NCBI GenBank assembly: GCA_001936135.1
Contig: CP012813.1
Coordinates: 806,001 to 870,000 of the forward strand
Direction: 5' to 3'
Length of the DNA stretch: 64,000 bases
Origin: Saccharomycopsis fibuligera x Saccharomycopsis cf. fibuligera
Lineage: Eukaryota > Ascomycota > Saccharomycetes > Ascoideales > Saccharomycopsidaceae
The translations under genes and the position numbers were made by a program. The notes beneath the pieces are model-generated. The model saw only the letters and a list, made by a program, of their open reading frames with translations, did not search any database and was not told where the DNA came from. Below, in pieces: positions 42,323 to 53,700 of the stretch. How positions within the stretch are numbered: position 1 is the first letter of the stretch; each line of letters begins with the position of its first letter.

Positions 42323-44767
42323 TTATTCAAGATAATTTCTCTTTAGCTCAACATTCAAAGCTCTAATTTCTATCGGCTTCAACGGTAGCATCAAATACAA
42401 TAATTGGAACAACTTATTTCGGGAAACGTTGATTGGAATTCCCGTCAATAGATGTTTTAATGTGGAAGAGCTGAAGTAATACAACTTCAACTTGTTCAAT
42501 AATAAAAGATATGGATAGAATATTCTGGTGAAACTTAACGGAACATTTTTGAGTTGCAAGTATACAACTGGATTATATTGTGTAGCTGTAGTAGAGTTAC
42601 TAGACTCAAAAGTTTGATTAAGTATCTTGAAATTGATATCTCCGGGCACTCTAAACTGATCTTTAAATCTAAGTAGTAAGGCAAAAAGTGGGAAATGATT
42701 CAAGCATGACAAAATAATTTCTAAACAAATCATGCAGCTTAGCACTATCAATCTAACAATTGTAAAAGCCAAGTAAAAAGCGAGCACCGTAGGGATGATA
42801 AATAATGTAATTGTGAAAAGCAATGTTCCCAACAAGAGCTGATCTAATGAGTAATCAGCAGAATCAATTCTTTTCTTCAATGTGTTGTTTTTTTTCCCGT
42901 AAAATAGATTGAAAAGACTCTTGAGAATCACTAGTAGCCAGTTGAAAATTTTTGCCGAGGCAAAATAGAAGCAATAGATATGCAAAGTAATGAAACTCAA
43001 AAAGTCACAGACTAGTGATATAACAAACGTTGCTCCAAAAATACCACCCGCATAAATAATTAGAAACGTAATTCCTGGAATAATATAGTTTATGAAAAAG
43101 TTGCTCAAAATGATTTTGGTTGAGAAAAATTCAATAATCCATAAAAACAATTCACCAAAGAAAATTGCTAATTTGGAGTTTAACTTGAACCCAGCAGGAA
43201 AGCTCATAAGCCATAATGTAAGCTTGTAGAAATCTTTGAAAAATAATTTTTTGATTATTATTTGTGTGAGAAATTCTTGAATAGCGGGAGATTTTTCTAG
43301 AACGTATTGACCCAAAGTGAACCCAAAGATAACGTCATTTAATATAAGCCATATAGTATTGTACAACCGGATATAATCTGAAAAATTGCTGTTACTATTG
43401 CTGCTGCTCTTTTTGATTTTGATGAATTGGTCAGGAATCAAACAAAACTGCTGTAGCCGTAAATCAATTTGCTGAGCAGTCAAACTCATCTCCACTAAAT
43501 TCTTGACACCAAGTATTTTGAAATTCAACAACTTGAAAAAAACTTCGATAATCATTCGTAGGAAAATCACCAAGTTGATAATTATAAACTTGAAATAATA
43601 GTCTAATATGTTCAGTTTGGCTTTGTAAGTTTCAACAATTCTCTGGGCAGTGGAATTGCTTCTTGATCTACCATGGCCAGTGATTAACTCTACATGCATT
43701 AGTTTTTGCTGTTTTTTGACCACGTCATTGTAGGTTGGTAAAATATAGAGATGTTGGACCACAAAAATTCGCAAGCTTTTAAGACACCTAACAACAGAAA
43801 AATTTTGCTCCCAAGGCTTGATCACCGTAAGATTCAATTCCGGTCGCAATACTCCTATCCTGTCTTGATTTAACACAACGTTGTAAAAATGCAATCGATG
43901 GAAAAAACAGTTATTGAGCACTTCGATTATTTGCTCAAATCCACGCTCCTGTAATGTCAAATTACCAAGATTTCCATGATATTTTAACTTATTCAAAAAC
44001 TCGGGAGCTTTCTTGTCAAGAATCACACTATCTGCTTTTACTTTCGTGCTTGATTCAATATTATTTTCATTGTCACTATCAGTGCCAGTTGAGCTATTTC
44101 GCAAAGTTGCTTCATCGATATTGACATCCGCAACATGGGCCCTGCTATTATTTTGGGAAACTGAAATCCTATTTTGCTTCATTGAATAAAACTGCATTAC
44201 TTGAGGATCGGGCACATCAAACATTATTATCTTCAAGCTAGAGATTGAGTTTGTTGGTATTGGATACTCATTATGTTGACTATATGTTAGATTCATTAAA
44301 GATGGCCCATATTTATGGTCATCAAAGTTTAAAAATCCAAGAACATTATATATATTAGTATGCTTTTGTTCCGCAAGAAGCTTCTCGAAAAATCTTTCTG
44401 CTATTTGATGAAAATCAGCTTTGGTACCAGTGCCACTAGACGAAGCGTCTTTTGAATTTGTATTTTTATAGTCAATAAAACTCTTTTTCTTTTTTGATGA
44501 TTTACTCGTCGTGCCACGCGCTTGGTTCACTCCTGTGTCTGCTTCACTAGCCAAACTCTTGTTAAAAATTATTGAACCGTTTTGCCACTGCAACACGTTT
44601 AACAGAAACAATAAATCCAACCTCTGGGCATCAAAAGGTAGCAATGTCAACACAATATAATCATATAAGTTCTCTTTTAGTCCAACAATTAAGCACGGCG
44701 TATCGTGGAGAAACTCTTTGAGTAGGTCCTGGGGAAAATAGCAATGTACTGTGGTTTCCAGTGACAT
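42323..44767 (-). CDS. GPI1: GPI1, subunit of the GPI-GlcNAc transferase
   Basis: 814 residues. Gpi1 (PIG-Q in animals) belongs to the ER complex that adds GlcNAc to phosphatidylinositol, the first step of GPI-anchor synthesis. The diagnostic block is LTAQQIDLRLQQFCLIPDQFIKIKK...SDYIRLYNTIWLILNDVIFGFTLG (about 425-490), very close to S. cerevisiae Gpi1 (AQQVDLRLQQFC, EYIRFYNSLWL, NDVIMG). Several membrane segments follow (about 535-690), with a conserved end NVPLSFTRIFYPYLLLLNKLK. The N-terminal half is soluble and carries an acidic Asn/Ser stretch (about 215-245). The start is the only ATG that includes the conserved N-terminal CYFPQDLL. Confidence 0.9.
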   Translation of the reverse strand: MSLETTVHCYFPQDLLKEFLHDTPCLIVGLKENLYDYIVLTLLPFDAQRLDLLFLLNVLQWQNGSIIFNKSLASEADTGVNQARGTTSKSSKKKKSFIDYKNTNSKDASSSGTGTKADFHQIAERFFEKLLAEQKHTNIYNVLGFLNFDDHKYGPSLMNLTYSQHNEYPIPTNSISSLKIIMFDVPDPQVMQFYSMKQNRISVSQNNSRAHVADVNIDEATLRNSSTGTDSDNENNIESSTKVKADSVILDKKAPEFLNKLKYHGNLGNLTLQERGFEQIIEVLNNCFFHRLHFYNVVLNQDRIGVLRPELNLTVIKPWEQNFSVVRCLKSLRIFVVQHLYILPTYNDVVKKQQKLMHVELITGHGRSRSNSTAQRIVETYKAKLNILDYYFKFIIINLVIFLRMIIEVFFKLLNFKILGVKNLVEMSLTAQQIDLRLQQFCLIPDQFIKIKKSSSNSNSNFSDYIRLYNTIWLILNDVIFGFTLGQYVLEKSPAIQEFLTQIIIKKLFFKDFYKLTLWLMSFPAGFKLNSKLAIFFGELFLWIIEFFSTKIILSNFFINYIIPGITFLIIYAGGIFGATFVISLVCDFLSFITLHIYCFYFASAKIFNWLLVILKSLFNLFYGKKNNTLKKRIDSADYSLDQLLLGTLLFTITLFIIPTVLAFYLAFTIVRLIVLSCMICLEIILSCLNHFPLFALLLRFKDQFRVPGDINFKILNQTFESSNSTTATQYNPVVYLQLKNVPLSFTRIFYPYLLLLNKLKLYYFSSSTLKHLLTGIPINVSRNKLFQLLYLMLPLKPIEIRALNVELKRNYLE

Positions 44768-45829
44768 TATTATTATCTTGTGCGTTTTATCTTTTTATCT
44801 TCTGGTTTTTCCTAGCAATAGTATGTGAATAAAACCTAATTATTGCTCCCGAATTCAATGGGCTTTTATAATAATGTGCTCGTAGGTGTCCGGTGTACGA
44901 TTGGTTTATTTGATAATATATTCGCTAGTGTTCCACTTGATGTCTTGCTAAGCGCAAAAGAAAATGATCTATTATTATATTAGCTTTTCTATCTGCGCGG
45001 GACAATCTGGGCTGTTATGGGGCTTTGGAGTTGATTAAAGAGAAAATAAAACTTTTGCGCCAATGCTTCGATGTTGTGAAAACAAGCAAGAGGGATTTAC
45101 TAATGTAGTTTTTGCCTGTTCAAAGCCAGCCAGATTCCAGCACTTCTACTTCTAATTAGTACTCGTATTTCTTTCAGTATCTTCTGTGTTTTGGTTTTTT
45201 TTTCTCGCTTTTCCGCTTTGTTTTTCTTTTTTGCATCACCATGCTAAACCACGTACCTGCATGATTTTAGCCAACTTACTGTTTCGTTTTCTCAGACTTC
45301 TAATTAAAGAACAGCATGACTATAGGTCAGAATAGAAAGCACAATACTTATATTAGTTTATCCGTTGGTCATTATAAAATATATTGTTTTAATAGATACA
45401 GGAGCTGTAAGCAAGGCTGTAGCAAGATATGAATACAGGTCTTCCAAACCATGAGAAATTTGTAAAGTACACTCGTAAAAAATCATGATAAAAAAGTTAG
45501 AAGTTGAAAACATTTTTGCAAGAAAAAGTAAATTTTTTTTTTTAAAAAAAAAAAGAAGTTTGGCAAAAATAATATTATACAGATGAACTATAACGAATAA
45601 AAAATAAAAAAACAGAATGAATAAAACCCCACCGATAAACAGAAAAAAAAAAAACAAAAAAACAAAAGGCGTAGAACGAGTCTTGAATGCAAGCAACGAA
45701 ACGAAACGCAAAAACTAAAAGAATAATTTGAATCATTTTCTCCAATGTTTAGCATGCCCTTAGAGTTAGTTATAAACATGCGATGTTGTGTTGAGCCTCT
45801 AAATTATTGCAAATAAAAGTAGTCCAACC
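44768..45829. other. Intergenic, GPI1 upstream and HSF-gene 3' flank
   Basis: About 1.06 kb. A and T homopolymers (45535-45554, 45643-45661) lie in the right part. The minus-strand ORF at 45358-45711 is made of these tracts and is not supported. Confidence 0.55.
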
Positions 45830-48418
45830 TTAATTCCTTTCATTGCATTTTGGTGCGCCAGATTGGTAATCCAATTTCAATCTTTTAGGTTCTCTGTCAT
45901 CTCCTGATGCAGAAGCATAAAGGGATTTTGGTTGAGATACATCCTTCTTATCGTAATTTAACAAAGAGTAAACACCAGAAGAGACAGAAGGCTGTGCTTG
46001 AGGTGATGATTTTGACGAGTTCGGGCGCAATGAAGACTGTCCAGGAGTTGAAGCTCTAAGATGAGGAGGTAGTGACAGTGTACCAGGAGTAACACCTGGT
46101 GGATCAGAATCTCTTACTGAAGCTACCAACGAGTCCAGAGAGCTATTATGAATTAATGGAGGCAAAACTGGGCCAGTAGAAGTAGAAGCAGGAAGAGAAG
46201 ATAGTGCTGGTGCCAGTAGTCCCGTTGCTGCTCCATGAGGTGGAGGTGGAGGTGGAAAAGGGCGATCCTGAATTCTCCCAATAGTTGAATTGTAACGCCC
46301 AGCAAAATGTTTAGGACCTCCAGAAACAGAGTTATAAATATCAGGTACCGATCTTGGAGCGCTGGTGAATGTTATTGTCAGCTGAGAATTAGTGCTTTCA
46401 CTTGTTCTAGATTTGTCATACAAAACATCATTTGACGAGTGTCTTTTATGCAAGAACTCTTCTTTGGTCATCCCTTGTTCCTCACCATAAGGAGGATACG
46501 CCCCACTGGCGTATATTGAGGGATTTGCTTGATAAGCAAAAGGAATTGTACCTTCTGAAGTTCTTGAGCTGGAAATACTAGAAAAGTACCCATTTTGACG
46601 CATGTGCGACCGATTTGCTTCTGGAGAAAACACACTAGAATTATGCTTGGAGTCTGTAGAAGGCGAATGCGCGCTAGGAGTAGAAAATCCTGGCTCTGGA
46701 GCCAATGGATCGCATAGAATACTCATTGTACGTGAACGGTTAGACGAAGCAGAAGAAAATGTAACATCGTTCAAAAACGGATTTCCTTGTCCCGGAAATT
46801 TAGTTTGAGGAGCGTATGGTAAACTTGATCTTGGCCCATATTGCTGTTGTGGTGGTGGTGGTGGCTGCTGCTGCTGTTGTTGATGGTGAGAAACCACGTA
46901 TTTGAATGGTTGATGTTGGTCAGCAGATGAAGAAAACGGAGATTCAGATCTAGCGGACGTATTGTGCTTGGCTGGACCTTCTCTAAGATTAGGATACGAT
47001 ACGCTTCCATGTCTAGCATCGTGTTCATATATAGAGCTGCCGTTGTACTTTGGCAAAAACTTCTGAGATAAGTCTTGTGAACTAAACTTGGAACGTTGCA
47101 ATCCAGAACCTAAGTAAGGAGGTTGCTGTTCAAAACTATCCTTTATGGAGGTTCTTTGTACTATTGATGCCCTAAAGGTGGCTAGCTCATATTCTAAATT
47201 TATACTCGACGCAGTACGCTTTTCGCCTCGGGCTTGGGCGGCATCCGCATTATTCTTAGCTTCCTCTGGGCTCTGTTGCTTTTGAGCATCCAGCTCATTG
47301 GGTTGCTGCTTTGCTTGTGTCGCCACTTTTTGAACGATGTCCAATAAATGCACCATATCCATGTTAGTCCTCTTCAAATCATCCATTGCTGAGTCATATT
47401 GCAATTGTAGTCTGGCGTGTTCGTGTCTGACCGCAGCCAAATTATATGAAAGCTCTGACAATTTCATGCTGAGCATTGGATGGTCTTCATTTTTTGGTGG
47501 ATGACTAGAATTGTAAAGGTTGACATCACGATTATTATTTTTTGTAACGTTATTTGGATTGTTTCCGGCAACAGTACTACTGTAGTTATCAGACTCTGAA
47601 TTGAAACCTGGCATATCCGCATCTTCCAAGTTCTTTTGCTCGCTTACTGTTTTCAAACCTTCCTCACTATTACTGTGTTTATGTGCATCTTTCAAATTGG
47701 AGCTATTTGGATTTTTTGATGATCTTCGTTTGATATTCTTTAATCCATTAAAATCACCTTTTCTAAAATTTTTTGAGCTATGTGCAAATTCCCACTTGGT
47801 TGCGGGTATCATGCTAGTTGAACTGCTAGAGCTGTCTTTATTTTTGTCTTTCTTATCTTTCTCACTGGAATTATTGTCATTGACTTTATGAAATCCGTAC
47901 ATGTTAAGTTGACGCACAAAGCTCGCTACATTAGAATGTTTGAAATATGATAGTAACACTTTGCAAAACTCTTCACTGGGTATTAGAAAAAAAGAATCGT
48001 TGGAAACTGACCACCATATCAAGTGTTGTATCGATGTATCTTCCAACATGTTGTAAAGTTTATGAATGAATATAGTATGACTTCCCTTGGACTGGTCTTT
48101 TTTTGATTTTTTATCGACAGTCACCTTATCATTGAATTCTTTGTCTTTTTTCACATTACCTTCTAGCAAATCATTTCGCCTATTAACAATTAGCGATAAA
48201 GCTTGATCTTCGCTCAGTTTATGTGCATCTTTTATAGTATGTGCATTATTCTTGAACTCTTTGGAATCGCTATGCTGAGCATTCAGTTGAGGATAATGGC
48301 CCCGTTGAAGGTTATGACTATTATTACTCTGTTGACCAGAATGGTCAGCCATTATTGAATCCTCTTTGTACATCGGGTTCCTATGCTCGGTAGCGTGTGT
48401 GTCTTGTTCAATGGACAT
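45830..48418 (-). CDS. HSF-type transcription factor (MGA1/SFL1 family)
   Basis: 862 residues from the first ATG (48418); the open frame extends 26 hydrophobic codons upstream but without ATG. The heat-shock-factor DNA-binding domain (about 113-228) reads FIHKLYNMLEDTSIQHLIWWSVSNDSFFLIPSEEFCKVLLSYFKHSNVASFVRQLNMYGFHKV, an Asn/Ser/Lys loop, then KWEFAHSSKNFRKGDFNGLKNIKRR. A short coiled coil follows (about 315-370, LSELSYNLAAVRHEHARLQLQYDSAMDDL), probably for oligomerisation. The C-terminal half is disordered, with Gln and Pro runs. The spacing and the non-heat-shock DBD point to the Mga1/Sfl1 regulators of filamentous growth and flocculation rather than Hsf1. Which paralogue it is cannot be settled here. 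Confidence 0.85.
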   Translation of the reverse strand: MSIEQDTHATEHRNPMYKEDSIMADHSGQQSNNSHNLQRGHYPQLNAQHSDSKEFKNNAHTIKDAHKLSEDQALSLIVNRRNDLLEGNVKKDKEFNDKVTVDKKSKKDQSKGSHTIFIHKLYNMLEDTSIQHLIWWSVSNDSFFLIPSEEFCKVLLSYFKHSNVASFVRQLNMYGFHKVNDNNSSEKDKKDKNKDSSSSSTSMIPATKWEFAHSSKNFRKGDFNGLKNIKRRSSKNPNSSNLKDAHKHSNSEEGLKTVSEQKNLEDADMPGFNSESDNYSSTVAGNNPNNVTKNNNRDVNLYNSSHPPKNEDHPMLSMKLSELSYNLAAVRHEHARLQLQYDSAMDDLKRTNMDMVHLLDIVQKVATQAKQQPNELDAQKQQSPEEAKNNADAAQARGEKRTASSINLEYELATFRASIVQRTSIKDSFEQQPPYLGSGLQRSKFSSQDLSQKFLPKYNGSSIYEHDARHGSVSYPNLREGPAKHNTSARSESPFSSSADQHQPFKYVVSHHQQQQQQPPPPPQQQYGPRSSLPYAPQTKFPGQGNPFLNDVTFSSASSNRSRTMSILCDPLAPEPGFSTPSAHSPSTDSKHNSSVFSPEANRSHMRQNGYFSSISSSRTSEGTIPFAYQANPSIYASGAYPPYGEEQGMTKEEFLHKRHSSNDVLYDKSRTSESTNSQLTITFTSAPRSVPDIYNSVSGGPKHFAGRYNSTIGRIQDRPFPPPPPPHGAATGLLAPALSSLPASTSTGPVLPPLIHNSSLDSLVASVRDSDPPGVTPGTLSLPPHLRASTPGQSSLRPNSSKSSPQAQPSVSSGVYSLLNYDKKDVSQPKSLYASASGDDREPKRLKLDYQSGAPKCNERN

Positions 48419-49898
48419 TACAGACGAGGACACATAGGGAATACTAGGCCAAAACTGATGGATGAATATGAAAAGCAAAAGAAAAAAGGCTACCAACTAT
48501 TGTGGACGAGTCGACAAAATAACAAAATCAGTTCGACCTGCGAACGAAAAAAGCAATATTAGAACTAAAAATGGAGAATAAAAGGTACAAATGCAAGAAG
48601 AAAAAGAGAAACAAAATTTGAAACTGCTTGCTTCCTGAGTTCTTTCTTAGACCTTATAATACTCAAACTGCAACGTTACTGGCTAGAAATATATGGACGA
48701 GTAGTGAGATTTTGGACTAAAAAAATCCAAAAAGTAAAGAAAAAAAAAGGCAAAATAATGTATGATAAATCTGGAAATCGATCTTCTGGAAGGTCGCAAA
48801 TGACTAATTGACTGACGGAATGATGTGCCTAGGCCAAGATAGTACGTGAGTTTCTGCGATAGAGAATCAAGAGAAGGAATGAATGAATGTGACAGAGTTA
48901 TATATATTATGGTAGTGTAGAAGCAGGAAAAAACACAATTGCATACCAAACAGTTCAACCAGAAATTCACTACCCGGCGCTCAAGTCTCACAAAGAAGCA
49001 AAATTTCCGTCCTTCGGTGAATCAACCCGCGTTACTGCGCGCATAGTTGCATTACAACGCCTAGCATACGTTCCTCTGTATATGGCTGTTAGTAACTGTT
49101 GCTGACTGCAGGAGCCCTGCGAATATTTGGGCATCAACTAGAAACAGAGAATACGAATGCCACAAAGCTGAATTCTGAGAGCAAACTTCTTTTTATGGTT
49201 TTGCAAAACTCTCAGCAAGTGGCCACAAAATAATAGAATGCCGCTATCAGAAAGTCAAACAAAGAAAATAAGAGCTTTCGATAACTGCTGCCTGCTACTG
49301 TGCGTTTCCCTTTTTGTTTATGTTTTCCCTTTGCAACTACGAGAAGCCAAAAATAAGTATGGAAAAAGAAAAAAAATAATTTTGCCTTAATACGTCTATG
49401 CTGAATCTTTTTTTGATTCTTCTTCTTTTTCTTTTTCTTTTTTCTCCAGGTCATCTCATGTCTTAAATTCGATACCTTTTGGCTGTACATGTACCGGACT
49501 CTAAAGAGGTTGTGCTTCTTACTGTAAGTTTCGAAGGATCTTGACGCGGTGCTTCTAGAATATGTACTGCATGCATGAGTTGGCTAGTTTTATCTGTATA
49601 TGGTATGCACTTTTATGCTGTCTAGGGGTCTTTCATACGCTGTAGCGTTAGCTCATAAAGGGCACATATTTGTGCACGCGTATGCATAGAGCTAGGACCT
49701 TACGCCCATGTTTGGAAGCAATACGACACTAATAAGGCCGCCAATGGCATCAAAGGGTAGCAATTGCCGTTAGCGCTTTGCAATTTCAAAAACAAGAGCA
49801 AGCCCTTGAGGTTTTTGAACAGACAGCTGTGTCTCATGTTTGTATACCTTAATTTTATTAAAAGAAGAAAATATTCTATTGTTTACTGTTGAAGACTA
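48419..49898. other. Intergenic, long upstream region of the HSF-type gene
   Basis: About 1.5 kb. The promoter side is long, as for many morphogenesis regulators. TTC/CTTTTT tracts lie near 49405-49445. No gene recognised. Confidence 0.55.
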
Positions 49899-50756
49899 TT
49901 ACATGTTCAGCAACCGGTTTTGTACCGCATCTTCATCGAAAATCCAGAGAAAATCCTGAGTATCGTGGCATACTTTGTAGTGAGGGTTTGTGCTATCTTT
50001 ACTGGGATGACTAAAATCATTAACAGTAACGTTTGTTGCTAGACAGATATCATCATAATCAAATAATGTTAATCGTTCACACTTTTCAATAATAAACTCC
50101 AGAGCAGAAACGTTAACCGATAACTGTAACTTCTCAGAGTTATGGATTCTTAGTTGATGGCATCGCACTTTCACAGAGCTGCTATTTAAATTGTTTATCA
50201 TTATTGAGCCTTCGATATCTGCATATAAGACAATATTTTGACAATCTTTGATATGAATTGCACAGGGTTTATCAGTGGGCTCATTAACTATTTTGATTAT
50301 TGAATTGTCCACTTTTTCGAATAACAAATGCTGTGAAGTAGAAGACGCGTTTATAAACTGACCACTAAGGCTTCTGTACACTTTTTCATTTTTTGATTGT
50401 AAAACTTTCAAATCAGCTTCTTGGGTGTCATCAGTAAAGGAATCAGACTTAATGGCAGTAGCCTTTGCGTTGTTATTACTGGATATTTTTTTCAAATCGC
50501 GAGATCTAAAGCTAAATTTTGTTTGGAATGTTGCTTGTTTCTTATCAAGAAGCTCGTTTAATACTTTTATCTCATTGGTGTAGTACTTCAAATCATAGGA
50601 GGGGATTATGCTAATCTGTTGCTGAATCGAGTCGCTTAGCGCGTTGATCTTTTGCTTTAGTAACACGGTCTGCGGTTTTAGCTTGACGTTATTGATCTCT
50701 TGATTTAAGGCTTTCTTCTGCGCATTGAAGTTCTTATACAAATCTGCATCACACAT
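49899..50756 (-). CDS. CIN2: Tubulin-folding cofactor C homologue
   Basis: 285 residues (S. cerevisiae Cin2 has 268). A helical N-terminal part (about 1-75, LYKNFNAQKKALNQEINNVKLKPQTVLLKQKINALSD) resembles the cofactor-C spectrin-like region. The C-terminal part is the TBCC/CARP beta-helix: IHIKDCQNIVLYADIEGSIMINNLNSSSVKVRCHQLRIHNSEKLQLSVNVSA.EFIIEKCERLTLFD. CHQLRIHNS corresponds to the QQLR motif that carries the catalytic Arg by which cofactor C stimulates tubulin GTPase, and FIIEKC to the PIIE signature. It acts with Arl2/Cin4 in making tubulin dimers. An in-frame CTG at codon 219 falls where TBCC proteins usually have Ser. Confidence 0.8.
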   Translation of the reverse strand: MCDADLYKNFNAQKKALNQEINNVKLKPQTVLLKQKINALSDSIQQQISIIPSYDLKYYTNEIKVLNELLDKKQATFQTKFSFRSRDLKKISSNNNAKATAIKSDSFTDDTQEADLKVLQSKNEKVYRSLSGQFINASSTSQHLLFEKVDNSIIKIVNEPTDKPCAIHIKDCQNIVLYADIEGSIMINNLNSSSVKVRCHQLRIHNSEKLQLSVNVSALEFIIEKCERLTLFDYDDICLATNVTVNDFSHPSKDSTNPHYKVCHDTQDFLWIFDEDAVQNRLLNM

Positions 50757-53700
50757 ATTAAAAAGACGGATTTAAGTCGAAGGTCGCTGTGCCTTACAAT
50801 GGATTGTTCCGCGACTTCCTTGAGTGCTTCGCGTGTACTTGTTAATTTGTAGTGCCAACTTGTGCTTTCTGTTTTTATTTTCGTTTTTATTTTTGTTTTT
50901 GTTTTTGTCTTATTTTTCGCTCTCTGTCAATCGAGTATCGTGACCGAGATCTTCCGCTGACGTCGGCAGCAACCATAGTTGGTTAAAGTTTGATATTAAA
51001 TATCCACTTACCGTATTTGTTAATTAAAAGCGCACTAACCCTGTTGCTGTTTTGTGGCAGACAAATGTTAATTATTTTTTGTAAACGTTAAAATAAAATT
51101 TTTTTTCTTCCTGATTTTGGGGTCTTTACAACCACCGCTAAAAAATTTATCTACTTTGAAATTCAAATTAGATATATGGGCAAAAACAAATTGCCAGTGC
51201 AGGCAACTGCGAGACGCAAGAGCCGAAATGAGCTCAAGTGAAATCATACTTAGCCTTTGTTTAATTTGAAGCCACTGAATTTTGGTATAGTATATGTTCT
51301 ATGTCTCCTACGTTCTAGCTTAAGCATCGCTCTATGTCTTTGCATTTGCTTGCAAGTTTATTGAGAAGTCTAGCTGTACTAAACATATTGACGTCAGACA
51401 GAAGCCAACATTAATTTTTTTGATGTATTCAGCTCTGCGTGTAGTTTACTTTTTTTTTAAAAGCTTCTTGTTGATTTCGAAAATTACTTCCATTACTGTA
51501 TCGTAGCTCTCATGTCATTTACAACTTGTTCTCATAAGCTACCGCAGTAATACTTGGCTTTAAATGCTTCTATAGGATAAAAATTATAAAACAGAAAATG
51601 TAGCTTAGTAACAACTAAAAATGAGTGGTTGATATGCAGTTAGTATCTCATGTGTATCAAAACAATACTGAAATGCACATCACACTGTAAAGCAAGCCTG
51701 CTCAATCCATGTTTTGTACAGCTGCGTCGCCGTACGGGTTCCATCTAGAACGATTCATGAGAAATAGCTTGAGTAGCTGCGACCTATAAATCAAATATGA
51801 AACATAGAGAATTTCAAAAAAAGACAACAGCATGTTTCACAATATATTTAGAGCCACAATAGCTATTTACAGAATATTTAGCGACTGTTGGAGCTTCGTT
51901 TTAATAAACAGCACAGGTACTGAAAAATACAAGTGCCCTTCAAAGACATATTAATAATCACAGACTTAAGTGCTTCAAAGATATTATGTCCCCAATAGAG
52001 GACATAAACATACTGATTCAGCAAAAATAATCAAATTAAATTTCCCAAGTGCTGCCTTTACTTTAAGAGCTATATAATCTTTTAACAGAGGCTGTCTTTC
52101 AAGGAAAGCGATCGCCGATATTTTTTAATCCCATCGATCGTAACCCCATGGCTGTAATCTTAATCACCGAGAAACGCTTAAGATTTGATATGTCTTGTCG
52201 AAATCAAACCGTTACAAGTAAAATCTTAATTTTTTTAGGAAACAAATGTCTTCAAAGCAAAAATATTTAGGCATATGTAGCCTTGGGAGAGTCTATATCA
52301 CTGATTTGCGCGGGGCCAGACGACACTTAGCGAAATTTATGGCTATGCATTGTATATCGGTTTCGTCTTCCCGATATATGCACAGCCCAAAATATTGTCA
52401 ATACTGAACTTTGAAAATTTTCTGGGACACGCATTGTACAAAACTTTTTCTTCAAATAAACACATTAAATAAATTAAGATTTGGGTTCTTTCGTTCCTGT
52501 GTAAGAACTTTGATTAAAAAGGTAAGCACGACGAGTTTGTTCTTCAAGAACATAACGCAAATACTCACATTGCATAAACAACATATAACTGTTCTTTTAC
52601 ATGATCGCCACTATTTTTTTTTTTTTTTTTTTGAGCCACGAGGCGCAAGGTCAAATATGTATGAACGTTATGCTATTGCATTTTTATTCGTCCTTTTTCT
52701 TTGTTATGTGTGCTGCACTTTTTGGCTGTTCTGCATTAAACACCGATCTGGGCAGTTTCAATTGTATTGAAATTGTTCCTGAAGATCGCTGCACTTTTCT
52801 ACATAGTGTTCTATTTGCGATTGCAATTCGTTAAACGGGTGAATTCAAGTATAGCTAAAATATAACTGTATTTGCCGAGGAATTCTACAACTTTTTGGCG
52901 GTGTTCCTTTCAGCTGAGATTTATGGTAGTAACTTGAAATTCCTGAATTGAACATCATTACTAATTCTTCGAGTAGATTACTGAATACTTACGCAGTCTG
53001 GTTTATTCCACTAATTAGGTAATTTTTTGCAAAATTTTAATTATAATTACCACTAAAAGATTTTTAGCGTAAGCCCAAAGTCTGAAGGCTATGAAGATGA
53101 ATATGGACACCTACAGCGTTTCTTCGGTGAAAGACACAGATGTAAGTGCTAATTTCCTAATGAGGAAAGTAGTCATGCCAATACTCTTCTTAGAGATATT
53201 TATACTTTCGCTTGTTTTATATCTGTTAGAATAAAATTCAACGGATGTACTCACTGTTCTTTTTCTTTCTTTTGTCCAGTTTTCTCGGTGAACCAGTGTG
53301 ATTTTCATCATTGAAATTCAAAACTCATGAAAATTTTTTAGCAACATAGATTTTTGCTTTACGTGTAATCAACAACTTGAACATAGTGTGTTCAGTTAAG
53401 GAAAGTAAAAAAAAAAAAAATTCGATGAAGAGTTCTATTGAGGAGATAATACGCCATGCACTTCGGGCTAAAATCCACATATTTGCTACATTTGCCTCCA
53501 AATTCAAAGAAGTTTAAGCTCTTTACTGCATCGGATTGCTTTTCCAGTTTTTCTTTTTGTCAATTTTCACTTTCTATTGTTGAATTTACCTCGGGTAAAT
53601 AAAAAATTCCGGTAAAAGTATCCATTCATTCGCCTACAGTGAGCATTATAATGCTTATTTTCATGAGTATGGGAGGTTGAATAAATACTCCCGCTAAAGT

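Noticed and set aside
48419-48496. Hydrophobic 26-residue N-terminal extension of the HSF-type protein that looks like a signal peptide
   Set aside because: It begins at a TTG, not an ATG; the first ATG is at 48418 and a nuclear DNA-binding protein should not carry a signal peptide.
52411-52834. Two overlapping plus-strand ORFs with Cys/Phe-rich membrane-like ends
   Set aside because: They depend on a T homopolymer, overlap in different frames and have no recognisable motif or coding bias.
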